The notes under the pieces were generated by a model. That model had not been told where the DNA came from. It made no database searches and was given only the letters and a program-made list of their open reading frames with translations. Of a stretch of DNA of 64,000 bases, positions 8,385 through 15,484 are shown piece by piece (positions within the stretch are counted from its first letter, which is position 1; each line of letters begins with the position of its first letter). A program made the position numbers and the translations under genes. Source of the stretch: Streptomyces sp. PT12 (GTDB taxonomy: Bacteria > Actinomycetota > Actinomycetes > Streptomycetales > Streptomycetaceae); NCBI RefSeq assembly GCF_003311645.1, contig NZ_QEST01000096.1:1-64000 (forward strand). The letters run 5' to 3'.

Positions 8385-8840
8385 TCAGGGCGTCCCTTCG
8401 CCCAACGCCAGGGCGCGGTGGACTGGTTGCATGCCCCGGGGCAGGTCGTCGAGGGTGCACCAGCGGGCCTCCAGGATCTCGAACGGGTCGATCTCCAGCG
8501 TTCCGCCTGTCAGTTGGGCCTCGAAGGCGACCTCGACGCGCAGCCGGAACCCGCTCTCCAGCCTCACCAGGCGCCCCGGCCGCACGTCGAGCCCGGTCTC
8601 CTCGCGCACCTCGCGCACGACCGTCTGCCTGAAGTCCTCGCCCTTGACGGCGAATCCGGTCGGGAACCCCCACTGCCGCCCCTCGGGCCAGAGGCGGTGC
8701 CGCAGCAGCAGCATCCGCCCCTCCCCGTCCCGCACCACGCCGGTGACCCCAACCATGAACTTCGCGTTGGCCAGCCACAGCACCCGCCACTGGACCGGCC
8801 CCCTGAGCCCGCGCCACAGCCGCGCGACAAGTCCCTTCAC
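8385..8840 (-). CDS. Nudix hydrolase
   Basis: The 151-residue protein carries a complete Nudix box, G-x5-E-x7-REVREETGLDV (GFAVKGEDFRQ... through REVREETGLDV), whose glutamates bind Mg2+ for cleavage of nucleoside-diphosphate-linked substrates. Upstream is the usual strand pair FMVGVTGVVRDGEGRMLLLRH, and WGFPTGFAV precedes the box. The substrate cannot be read from sequence. GTG start with GGAAGGA 8 nt upstream. Length is typical of single-domain Nudix enzymes. It is the last gene of a minus-strand group and is separated from the anti-sigma-type ATPase pair by about 125 nt. Confidence 0.88.
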   Translation of the reverse strand: MKGLVARLWRGLRGPVQWRVLWLANAKFMVGVTGVVRDGEGRMLLLRHRLWPEGRQWGFPTGFAVKGEDFRQTVVREVREETGLDVRPGRLVRLESGFRLRVEVAFEAQLTGGTLEIDPFEILEARWCTLDDLPRGMQPVHRALALGEGTP

Positions 8841-8965
8841 CCGTACGGTCCTTCCCCTTCCATGTTCCGCGCTGGCTCGGCACGTGGCTCAGCGGGTGCG
8901 CCACCCCCCGTCCCATGGGAGCCCGGCCACGCGGCCAGCCCACAGAACGGTGGCCGGGGCCAGGC

Positions 8966-9136
8966 TCAATGAGTGGGCGCGGTCGAAGGGGAGGCGTTTC
9001 CCCCACCCGGGAGAGCAGCCGTGTCCCGCACGGTGAACGCCCGCCCGCCGACGACCAGTTGGTCTCCAAGACGCACGGTACTCGCGTTGACCTCGACCGA
9101 CACGACGACCCCTGCCCGGGGCAACGACGGCCTCAT
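8966..9136 (-). CDS. Small hypothetical protein coupled to an anti-sigma-type ATPase
   Basis: A 56-residue frame (MRPSLPRAGVVVSVEVNAST...) begins with ATGA overlapping the stop of the upstream ATPase gene, so translation is almost certainly coupled. The middle (VNASTVRLGDQLVVGGRAFTVRDT) looks like a small beta-barrel unit: short strands separated by Gly/Asp turns. The C-terminus is a low-complexity Pro/Gly/Ser tail. No named family is recognised. The gene is easy to miss because a longer out-of-frame reading covers it. Confidence 0.55.
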   Translation of the reverse strand: MRPSLPRAGVVVSVEVNASTVRLGDQLVVGGRAFTVRDTAALPGGGNASPSTAPTH

Positions 9137-9531
9137 CCGTCCCCCTTCAGAGTGAGAACCAGGCTCTTCCCTGTCGTGGTCCGCTCCGTGCGCCAGTGGG
9201 AGGCCAGCAGCCCCAGGAGTTCGAGGCCGCGCCCGTGCTCGGCCAACTCGTCGGCCATCAGCGCCACGGGCGCCCCCGACCCCTGGTCGTGCACCTCCAC
9301 CTGCACACTCCCGTCCGCGAGCGACGGCGAGTGGCACAGCACGAAGAAGTCCGAACCCCCCGAGTGGACAACGGCGTTGGTCGCCAGCTCCGAGACCAGC
9401 AGCTCCACCGTGCCCGCGTTGATCCACGGGAAGGGCGCGTACGCCCGCACCGCAATCCGTCTGGCCTCGGCCACGGCCCGGGGCTCACACCGGTACCGTC
9501 CCAGGGCGAGAACATGCCCGCGCTCATGCAT
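9133..9531 (-). CDS. Histidine-kinase-like ATPase (RsbW/anti-sigma-factor type)
   Basis: The 132-residue protein is a stand-alone HATPase_c_2 domain of the kind that phosphorylates anti-anti-sigma factors or acts as a small regulatory ATPase in Streptomyces. Visible ATP-site motifs are the N box (LVSELATNAVVH), the G1 box (VEVHDQGSG) and the G2 box (HGRGLELLGLLA). I chose the ATG at 9531 because GGAGGGA lies 7 nt before it; a GTG one codon earlier is also possible. No sigma factor or STAS partner is adjacent. It is divergent from the XRE gene at 9737 across 205 nt. Confidence 0.87.
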   Translation of the reverse strand: MHERGHVLALGRYRCEPRAVAEARRIAVRAYAPFPWINAGTVELLVSELATNAVVHSGGSDFFVLCHSPSLADGSVQVEVHDQGSGAPVALMADELAEHGRGLELLGLLASHWRTERTTTGKSLVLTLKGDG

Positions 9532-9736
9532 CACTGCTCCCTCCGATCGGGCACGATCAAGGACTACGCACTGCGTGCGAGCAGCGCCGCAGTGTGTGCA
9601 GACCGAGTCTGGTGCGTAGCCATGTGAGTACGCAACTCCGCCGCGCGGACTCCCCCCGATCGAGGCTGGGAAGGATCCACCGAGGCGCTACGCTGCTGAT
9701 GTCAAGGCCCGCCCATCCGCCCGCCGGGAGGCAGTT

Positions 9737-10615
9737 GTGTCGGCGAGCGTCAACACCAACGCGCTCCAGATCCTGCGCGACCTCGGCGACGAACTGCGCA
9801 ACGTCCGTCTCGCCGCTGGCTACGCCTCGCAGGTGGTGGCCGCGAAGAAGCTGAAGTGCTCGCAGAACAAGGTCAGTTACATCGAACGCGGCAAGCGCTG
9901 GCCGGATGACGACCTGCTCCGCAGGATGTTCGACCTGTATGGCGTCGACGAGGCGAAGCGAGCGGAGATCAAGGCACTGATCCGCGCGGGCAAGTCGATC
10001 CGCAAGCCCTGGTGGGAAGCGTCCGAATACCGCGAGGTCTTCTCGGGCGCCAGTCTCCAACCACTCCCGCTCGAGGACGCGGCGGAGCGCGCGTTCATCC
10101 ACTCCGGCACCTACGTCCCCGGGCTACTTCAGACGAGGGCTTATGCGACGGCTCTTGTCGAGTTCGGCCAGAAGGACGAGAGCGCGAGACATCGCGAGGT
10201 CTTCATCGAGGCTCGGATGAGACGGCAGGCGGTCCTCACGCGCCAGCGTCCTCTGATCTTGCAAGCGACGTTTCTTGAAGCCGCCCTGCGAGCCGTTGTC
10301 GGCGGTCCCGACGTCATGCGGGCGCAACTTCGGCACCTGCGGTCCGCGACAAGCCGCCCCAACATCACTTTGCGCGCGATCCCGTTCACAGCGGGCGTTC
10401 CGGCGACCTGGGGCGCGCCCATCACGTTGCTCGATTTCCCCGGCCCGGCAGACAATCGAAGCGTCGTCATCCGCGAGACCTCGCACTCCGACGAGGTCAC
10501 GGAAGAAACGGCCGTGGTTCAAGCGATGCGCCGCAGATTCGCAGACATCGCGGAGCACGCGCTCAGCCCAGAGGACACCGTCCGCCTCATCGAGGAGATC
10601 GAGAAGTCACTGTGA
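9737..10615 (+). CDS. XRE-family regulator with DUF5753 domain
   Basis: The 292-residue protein has an N-terminal Cro/C1 helix-turn-helix (residues ~15-70: LRNVRLAAGYASQVVAAKKL, NKVSYIERGKRWPDDDLL) followed by the long DUF5753 domain with its hallmark FIHSGTYVPGLLQTRAYA and ITLLDFPGPADNRSVVI. These proteins are abundant Streptomyces regulators that usually act with a small DUF397 partner. Here the DUF397 gene follows with a GTGA overlap. GTG start with GGGAGG 5 nt upstream. By family knowledge (WhiJ-type systems) it probably binds near its own operon and is modulated by the partner. Confidence 0.9.
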   Translation: MSASVNTNALQILRDLGDELRNVRLAAGYASQVVAAKKLKCSQNKVSYIERGKRWPDDDLLRRMFDLYGVDEAKRAEIKALIRAGKSIRKPWWEASEYREVFSGASLQPLPLEDAAERAFIHSGTYVPGLLQTRAYATALVEFGQKDESARHREVFIEARMRRQAVLTRQRPLILQATFLEAALRAVVGGPDVMRAQLRHLRSATSRPNITLRAIPFTAGVPATWGAPITLLDFPGPADNRSVVIRETSHSDEVTEETAVVQAMRRRFADIAEHALSPEDTVRLIEEIEKSL

Positions 10616-10848
10616 ACACCGAGAAGAACAACCTCTACGCCGCGCCCCTCGACGGCGACTGGGTCACGTCCAGCTACAGCACCACCAACGGCGACGCGTG
10701 CGTTCGGCTGATGAAGATCGATGGCGGGGTCGCGCTGGACGACTCCAAGTCGCCCCACCGCGAACCGCTCCGCTACACCACCGCCGAACTCGACGCGTTC
10801 ATCCGGGCCGCGAAGGCAGGCGAGTTCGACCACCTCGTCGAGGGCTGA
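10612..10848 (+). CDS. DUF397 domain protein
   Basis: The 78-residue product shows the compact DUF397 signature: a W-TSSYST-NGDACV segment (residues ~17-30), a hydrophobic GVALDDSKSP stretch, and the closing LRYTTAELDAFIRAAKAGEFD. Such proteins are the small cognate partners of DUF5753 regulators; BldB and WhiJ-associated proteins are known members or relatives. The GTG start overlaps the stop of the regulator gene by 4 nt (GTGA), indicating coupled translation and a functional pair. It is cytosolic and has no catalytic motif. Confidence 0.9.
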   Translation: MNTEKNNLYAAPLDGDWVTSSYSTTNGDACVRLMKIDGGVALDDSKSPHREPLRYTTAELDAFIRAAKAGEFDHLVEG

Positions 10849-11226
10849 GGCGCCCGCACCGGCTCGGGAGAGCGCGACCGAGTCACGTGGTCCGCGGGGG
10901 AGTTGGGGCCGGGGCGCAGCCGCGTCGGCAGATGGGCGACGCGCCAGAGGCGGAAGACCAGGCCCGGCTCCGCGCGGCCACTTCGTTCCCTTCCGCCCCA
11001 AGTCCCCCACCGGCTACCCTGCCGCATTCCATCGGCCGACGGGGGCCGTTGGAGGCCGACGGGGCACGTGGCGTCACGGGCGTCCCGCGAAATCGGGCAC
11101 TTGGTCACGGATCAGGGCCAGCAGTGTCTCAGCCGCCCCGGGCCGCTCCCCCGGCTCCTACGCTGCTCGCGTCGTCGGTCCGCCACCATCGGCGGGCCCG
11201 CCTGAACGCAGCGGAGGGGCATTCCC
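10849..11226. other. Intergenic region upstream of lipoprotein gene
   Basis: About 380 nt without a convincing gene. Frames on both strands here are Arg/Pro/Gly-rich shadows. A TACGCT hexamer about 70 nt before the lipoprotein start and CGGCTACCCT further upstream could be -10 boxes. AGCGGAGGGGCATTCCC directly before 11227 is the lipoprotein ribosome site. Confidence 0.35.
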
Positions 11227-11736
11227 ATGAAGCGCAGCAGAAGCCACAGACTCTGGCCGACCATCGTGCTGGTCGGCGCCCTCACGTTCGCCACCGCCTG
11301 TGGTGGCGACGACAGTTCCTCCGACAACGGCTCCGACTCGGGCAACGGGTCCGGGGCCGGGTCCGACTCCGGGGAGAACGCTCTCTGCGACACCCTCACC
11401 GACGAGGAAATCACCGACGCGATCGGTGAACACGAGCCCGGCACCCACGACTACGTCTTCGGCGGCTGCGTGTGGACGGCATCGGCCGCCGACGCGGACG
11501 GGTTCACCGCGTCCATCCACGCCGCACAGCTCCCCGCCGACCAGTACGAGAGCGTGGCCGAGATCGGCGAGCCGATCGACGGCTTCGGCGAGGGCGCCAC
11601 CTACGACGACATCCATGGCGAGCTGTGGTTCCCGTGCGGTGACGCGTTCTGCGGGATCAAGGCGGGCACCGCCGACAGCGGCCCACGCCAGGACATCGCC
11701 ACCCGCCTCGCCCAGTCCCTCCGCGATCGCGTCTGA
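11227..11736 (+). CDS. Secreted lipoprotein, DUF3558-like
   Basis: The 169-residue protein opens with a lipoprotein signal (MKRSRSHRLW, a hydrophobic VLVGALTFA, then the lipobox ATAC with Cys25), followed by a flexible Ser/Asp/Gly linker of ~25 residues. The mature part has three further cysteine pairs or singles (LCDTLTDEE, GGCVW, FPCGDAFCG) consistent with a disulfide-stabilised extracellular domain as in DUF3558 lipoproteins. It is anchored on the outer face of the membrane; function is unknown. A strong terminator follows 14 nt after the stop. Confidence 0.75.
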   Translation: MKRSRSHRLWPTIVLVGALTFATACGGDDSSSDNGSDSGNGSGAGSDSGENALCDTLTDEEITDAIGEHEPGTHDYVFGGCVWTASAADADGFTASIHAAQLPADQYESVAEIGEPIDGFGEGATYDDIHGELWFPCGDAFCGIKAGTADSGPRQDIATRLAQSLRDRV

Positions 11737-11749
11737 TCGCCATCTCCCA

Positions 11750-11791
11750 GGCCCCGCCCGGCCGTTGGCGCCGCCGCGGCCGGGCGGGGCC
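11750..11791. terminator. Intrinsic terminator, 15-bp perfect stem
   Basis: GGCCCCGCCCGGCCG (11750-11764) is the exact reverse complement of CGGCCGGGCGGGGCC (11777-11791), with a 12-nt loop. It sits between convergent genes (lipoprotein on plus, small peptide gene on minus), so it can serve both. There is no U-tract, as is common in Streptomyces. Confidence 0.75.
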
Positions 11792-11804
11792 GTCGGGCCC
11801 GGGT

Positions 11805-11984
11805 CTACTTGTCGCCCTCGCCGCCACCGCCGCCGTCGGGCTGGGGGTCGCGGGGTGCCTCGGGGGGCATGGGCCCGCCGTCGTGCTTTCCGCCGTCCGC
11901 CATCGCCCGGATGGGCAGCCGGAACGGAATTCCTCGCCAGCCGATCGCGTCGGGTACCCGTGTCTCGAACGTGTCAATGACCAT
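11805..11984 (-). CDS. 59-residue hypothetical peptide with strong ribosome site
   Basis: The ATG at 11984 has an excellent Shine-Dalgarno (AAAGGAGG, 8 nt spacing), much better than most starts here, so the small gene is probably real. The product starts MVIDTFETRVPDAIGWRGIP, continues with a basic-hydrophobic FRLPIRAMADGG, and ends with a Gly/Pro/Asp-rich tail (PQPDGGGGGEGDK). There is no cysteine, signal peptide or membrane segment. It lies 80 nt downstream of the DUF5753 regulator on the same strand. A peptide substrate or signal is conceivable, but no maturation enzyme is adjacent; function unknown. Confidence 0.55.
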   Translation of the reverse strand: MVIDTFETRVPDAIGWRGIPFRLPIRAMADGGKHDGGPMPPEAPRDPQPDGGGGGEGDK

Positions 11985-12063
11985 TCGGAGCACCTCCTTT
12001 CCCCCACCACGCTAGGAATGCACGACCGTTCCACTCAACGCACTTGCGTATACTTGCGCTCCC

Positions 12064-12909
12064 TCACCCAAGCGCGTCCATCGCGGCAGTGATCCGCGCA
12101 CGCGCCTGCGCGCCATAGACGGCCAACTGGGACAGTTCCGAGAATGCCTGTGCGTAGAGACCGATCTCGTGCGGTTGCGTGATGGTGAGGTACGCGGAGA
12201 TCAGCTCGACGTTGACCTGCTTGTCGTCGAAGATCCAGAAGCTTTCCGTCGACCATTGAATCGAACGGTCCGCTTCCAGGGGGATCACGCCCAGGCTGAC
12301 GTTCGGAAACGTGGCCAAGGACAGCAGGTGGCCCAGTTGTCCCGCCATGGTCTCCGCACCTCCGAGGCGCTGGCGGAGAACCCCCTCCTCCAAGAGGAAA
12401 GCGAAACGATAGTGGCCCTTGTGCACGATGTGCTGGCGTTTCAGGCGCACCTCAACGGCCGCTTCCACATCGTCAGGTAGGGCACGGCGGTTTCTGATCG
12501 CCGTCAGCACCCGTTGAATGTAAGCACGTGTCTGAAGGGGCCCGGGGATCAACCATGACGAGTAAGCCCGGAAGTTCCGCGTGCTCTCCCACAAGGGGAT
12601 CACGGCTTCCTGAGCACGTCGAAGGCCCGAACGTTCCATGCGTCGCCACTCGACATACGCGCCGTTGATATTCCGCGCCGTGGCGATGAGATCCGCTGTC
12701 TGGTCCTGGGCCCCGCAGTGCAGCGCCCAGGACCGCAGATCATCGTCCGAGGGACCGGTGCGGCCGTTCTCGATGCGGCTGCACTTGCTCTCGTGCCAGC
12801 CTGCCCGAGAGGCGAGTTCACGCGCGGTGAGTCCGGAGTCCTTCCGGATCTCCCGCAGGCGCTTCCCCAGGGCCTCCCGGGCCTGCTGGACACTGGACGA
12901 CGAGGCCAC
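12064..12909 (-). CDS. XRE-family regulator with DUF5753 domain (second module)
   Basis: The 281-residue protein has a helix-turn-helix at residues ~15-70 (LREIRKDSGLTARELASRAG, ESKCSRIENGRTGPSDDDL) and a DUF5753 domain with YSSWLIPGPLQTRAYIQ, EEGVLRQRLGGAETMAGQL and FPNVSLGVIPLEA. It is about 30% alike by eye to the regulator at 9.7 kb. Its partner is the DUF6879 protein immediately upstream (2-nt gap) rather than a DUF397 protein, a pairing I know from many Streptomyces loci. It is probably a DNA-binding autoregulator. Confidence 0.9.
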   Translation of the reverse strand: MASSSSVQQAREALGKRLREIRKDSGLTARELASRAGWHESKCSRIENGRTGPSDDDLRSWALHCGAQDQTADLIATARNINGAYVEWRRMERSGLRRAQEAVIPLWESTRNFRAYSSWLIPGPLQTRAYIQRVLTAIRNRRALPDDVEAAVEVRLKRQHIVHKGHYRFAFLLEEGVLRQRLGGAETMAGQLGHLLSLATFPNVSLGVIPLEADRSIQWSTESFWIFDDKQVNVELISAYLTITQPHEIGLYAQAFSELSQLAVYGAQARARITAAMDALG

Positions 12910-12911
12910 GG

Positions 12912-13418
12912 TCAGGAGACGCGGTAGTCCTCGTGCGGAATGGCCCGTTCCCAGACGGCCTCGAACGACGTGGCGCAGAGCTTGGCCGCCTCGGGGTCGG
13001 TGACCAGTTCCTTACCGGCTGAGTTGCCGTCGCCGTCGAAGTGGTTCCAGAGCACGGTGGTGCCGTCGAAGAGCCAAAAGTCATTGCCCGGCAGCGCCAA
13101 CAGGGAGGCGTCGCGGCGCGGCAGCCAGCGAACGGCCTCGCCCGCGCGGATGTTGTTCTCCGGCGTCACGTCGTACTCGTATCGGATGTACGACGAGACC
13201 GGCTCGGACACGATGCGCGCTCGGCGAACGTCCACCCCGCGGGCCACGCCTTCGGCGATGAGGGCGATCCACGACGCCCAGCGCTCCGCCACGTCGAACC
13301 GTTCACCCGAGATCCATGCCTGGTAGTCCTCGTTCAGCGCGTACCCGTCCCGCATCTCCAGATGGAACGCGCTGTGCTTCGCCTCACGGAAGAGCTGCTC
13401 AAACGGCTCCTGAGCCAT
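12912..13418 (-). CDS. DUF6879 family protein
   Basis: The 168-residue product matches the DUF6879 pattern: LFREAKHSAFHLEMRDGYA at the N-terminus, then RRARIVSEPVSSYIRYEYD and the aromatic LPGNDFWLFDG...LWNHFDGDG toward the C-terminus. These proteins are typically encoded next to DUF5753 regulators and have no known enzymatic activity. GGAGGTGA lies 7 nt before the ATG. The gene overlaps the preceding 88-codon gene by 20 nt and ends 2 nt before the regulator start, so the three form one tight operon. Confidence 0.82.
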   Translation of the reverse strand: MAQEPFEQLFREAKHSAFHLEMRDGYALNEDYQAWISGERFDVAERWASWIALIAEGVARGVDVRRARIVSEPVSSYIRYEYDVTPENNIRAGEAVRWLPRRDASLLALPGNDFWLFDGTTVLWNHFDGDGNSAGKELVTDPEAAKLCATSFEAVWERAIPHEDYRVS

Positions 13419-13665
13419 GGGCCTTCACCTCCGGGAAGAACTGCATCATGCGCCGGGGGAACTCGATCACCGTCTCATGCGCCGGGATGTCGAGCTGTGC
13501 CAAGCGGTCGGGGTCCATCACCCGCCATCCTTGCAGGATGTAGTGCCCGGTCTCGTCATCCAGGTAGACCGTGGGGGAGTTGTCGTTCGGGCTCTCGGGG
13601 TCCCTGCCCAGTCGGTGTAACGCCACGGGGTGCTCCCGTCTCTCTCGGTGTCCGTCGATCGGCAT
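13399..13665 (-). CDS. Hypothetical protein leading the DUF6879-XRE operon
   Basis: I chose the ATG at 13665 (88 residues, MPIDGHRERREHPVALHR) because AGGA lies 6 nt upstream; a start at 13707 would add 14 residues but lacks a ribosome site. The central part (TVYLDDETGHYILQGWRVMD, then LDIPAHETVIEFPRRMMQFF) resembles the short conserved protein that often precedes DUF6879 genes, but I cannot name it. No signal or membrane segment. It overlaps the DUF6879 gene by 20 nt. Confidence 0.6.
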   Translation of the reverse strand: MPIDGHRERREHPVALHRLGRDPESPNDNSPTVYLDDETGHYILQGWRVMDPDRLAQLDIPAHETVIEFPRRMMQFFPEVKAHGSGAV

Positions 13666-13919
13666 GAAGAATCCTGCGCCGTCACGCACCGTGCGGGCCA
13701 GCGACATGCGGGAACTTCTACGCGGCTTGTCGTAAGCGCCCCAAGCGGCCGGGGAACGCGGTAAGGCCGCCGCACACGCTCCGCATCGCGGCTCGGCCGG
13801 GTCCGCACTCTTGCCTCAAAGGCAAGAGACGTTCCCCAGAGGGAAGACCCTGGCTCCATCGGGGACATGGAGACCGCCGACGGGGCACAGCGTCCGCGCG
13901 GGGCCGGGGAGGTGCGAGC

Positions 13920-14162
13920 GTGGCGCCCCGGCTGCGCCAGCTGCGGCGCGACGCGGGGCTGTCCCTCGGGGAGGCGGAGCATGTGCTCGACCCGGGCGAC
14001 AGCGCGCACTTCGACTCCCTCACCCCACACCGGCCCGCCCTCCGCCGCCGCGACCGCATCCCGCAGGGGCCGTGGATCCGCGTGCTGCTCTACGGGATCG
14101 CGGGGCACCTGGTGGCGGCGTTCCTGATCTTCCTGTTCTCGCTTGGCGCCAACAGCCCGTAG
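13920..14162 (+). CDS. DUF6126-like single-span membrane protein with HTH-like N-terminus
   Basis: The 80-residue product ends in one clear membrane helix (VLLYGIAGHLVAAFLIFLFS, residues ~56-75) preceded by basic residues, the layout of DUF6126 small membrane proteins that usually follow an XRE gene. The first ~25 residues (APRLRQLRRDAGLSLGEAEHVL) look like the beginning of an XRE helix-turn-helix. The gene may therefore be a fusion left after a deletion between a regulator and its DUF6126 partner. GTG start with GGGGAGGTGCGAGC upstream. Confidence 0.55.
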   Translation: MAPRLRQLRRDAGLSLGEAEHVLDPGDSAHFDSLTPHRPALRRRDRIPQGPWIRVLLYGIAGHLVAAFLIFLFSLGANSP

Positions 14163-14258
14163 CGCAAGGGGGATCGGCGCGGCAACCTTCCGCGTTCACG
14201 CGGCAACTGACGGGTGACCACGCGTTGTTCCGTCCATCCCGCGAACGAAGGAGACGCC

Positions 14259-15104
14259 ATGTCCCCCCACCCCCGCCGTCGCACCCTCCTGTCCGCAGCG
14301 TTCGGCGCGGCCGTGCTCACCGTGGCCGCCACCCCGCCCGCCGCCGCCGACCACCCCGAGGAGAGCTGGAACCCGCCCGCCCAGTACGCCCAGGGCCTCG
14401 ACGAGGTCTGGCGCCACATGTCGGACACCTACCCCGACCTGCTCGGCTTCCGCAACTACGGCTGGGACCAGCTGATGGCCAACGACGGCTATCTCAACTA
14501 CTGCGTGCGCTGGGAGTCGAGCGCCCCCGTGACGGCCCAACTCCGCGACGAGATCCACACGGTGCTGGCCGAGCAGGTCGACAAGTGGTTCGAGACGGTG
14601 CGCGGCTTCGACGGATTCCCTTACCAGGACGTCCAGGTGAACGTCGTCGGCTGGGCCGCCGCCGACCGTTCGACCCTCCAGTGGAACGACGACTCCGTCG
14701 ACCTCTACATCGGCGACCTCGACGGCGGCGGCGCGCCGCGGTGCGCGCCGGAGTGCGACCGCTTCTTCCACCAGGACGGCGACTACTCGCAGTGCCCGGG
14801 CGGCGAGGAGGCGCACTTCGACCAATCCCTGTGGCTCACCGACGGGTTCGGCGGCGGCGCGGGCGGCGACTGGGGGCAGCGCATGGGCCGCGAGTACTTC
14901 GTGGGCGCCCTCGGCCAGGAGAACGTCCACATCCTGCTGCACGAGATCGGCCACACGCTGGGCCTCGACGACTTCTACGACTGGACCCCGACCGGCGTCG
15001 GCGGCTTCCTGATGAAGGCGGGCTCGGCGACGCGGATCACGGAGTTCGACGCCTGGATGGCGCGGGACTTCTGGCGCCACCTCAAGGACCGCTACGGCCT
15101 GTGA
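14259..15104 (+). CDS. Secreted zinc metalloprotease (HEXXHxxGxxD)
   Basis: The 281-residue protein has an export signal (PRRRTLLSAAFGAAVLTVAAT, cleavage after AAA; the RR pair would suit the Tat route) and a mature domain with the zinc-protease signature HEIGHTLGLDD near residue 228. Two histidines, a third ligand at the Asp and the catalytic Glu are all present. Paired cysteines (CAPECD, CPGG) suggest disulfides. It resembles the secreted Streptomyces 'cellulose-binding/metallopeptidase' proteins. The ATG at 14259 has GAAGGAG 6 nt upstream. The substrate is unknown. Confidence 0.82.
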   Translation: MSPHPRRRTLLSAAFGAAVLTVAATPPAAADHPEESWNPPAQYAQGLDEVWRHMSDTYPDLLGFRNYGWDQLMANDGYLNYCVRWESSAPVTAQLRDEIHTVLAEQVDKWFETVRGFDGFPYQDVQVNVVGWAAADRSTLQWNDDSVDLYIGDLDGGGAPRCAPECDRFFHQDGDYSQCPGGEEAHFDQSLWLTDGFGGGAGGDWGQRMGREYFVGALGQENVHILLHEIGHTLGLDDFYDWTPTGVGGFLMKAGSATRITEFDAWMARDFWRHLKDRYGL

Positions 15105-15430
15105 GCAGGGCCAGGGCCTCGGCGGCGCGGCCCCATGAGACGGCGCGGCCCCATGAGACGGTGACGCCGCAGCCGCCGTGGCCGTAACTGTGCACGCACA
15201 TCGCGCCGTTGGGCAGCGTCTCGCGTTCGAGCCTGATGCGGGGGCGCCAGGGGCGCAGCCCGACGCGGTGGGTGAGGACGCGCGCGGTGGCGAGGGCGGG
15301 GTGGACCGCGGCGCAGCGCCGGACGATCCGTTCGGCGGCGCCGGGATCGGGTGTGGTGTCCCAGCGGTCGGGGTGCGCGGTGCCGCCCGAGACGTCGGCG
15401 AACCACCGTTCGATGCCGGGGTTCCCAGCT
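15082..15430 (-). pseudogene. C-terminal remnant of a D-amino-acid-oxidase-like FAD enzyme
   Basis: A minus-strand frame reads HPDRWDTTPDPG...RVLTHRVGLRPWRPRIRLE... and then MCVHSYGHGGCGVTVSWG, the C-terminal FAD-contacting segment of the DAO/glycine-oxidase family. The N-terminal ~200 residues, including the GxGxxG FAD motif, are absent: upstream lies the terminator of the RNase H gene. The tail contains an 18-nt tandem duplication (15123-15158, GGCGCGGCCCCATGAGAC twice) that repeats VSWGRA in the protein. The stop lies inside the 3' end of the convergent protease gene. It is not expected to be functional. Confidence 0.7.
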
Positions 15431-15472
15431 GTTCCCCGGGGCGCCGCGTCCCGACACGGCGCCCCGGGGAAC
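15431..15472. terminator. Intrinsic terminator, 16-bp perfect stem
   Basis: GTTCCCCGGGGCGCCG (15431-15446) pairs perfectly with CGGCGCCCCGGGGAAC (15457-15472) around a 10-nt loop. It lies 12 nt beyond the stop of the minus-strand RNase H/phosphatase gene and probably ends that operon. It also marks the exact broken edge of the DAO remnant. Confidence 0.8.
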
Positions 15473-15484
15473 GCCCGTCGACCC

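Noticed and set aside
14196-15080. 294-codon minus-strand frame over the metalloprotease gene
   Set aside because: The plus-strand frame has a signal peptide and a HEXXH motif; the antisense frame is an Ala/Val/Arg shadow.
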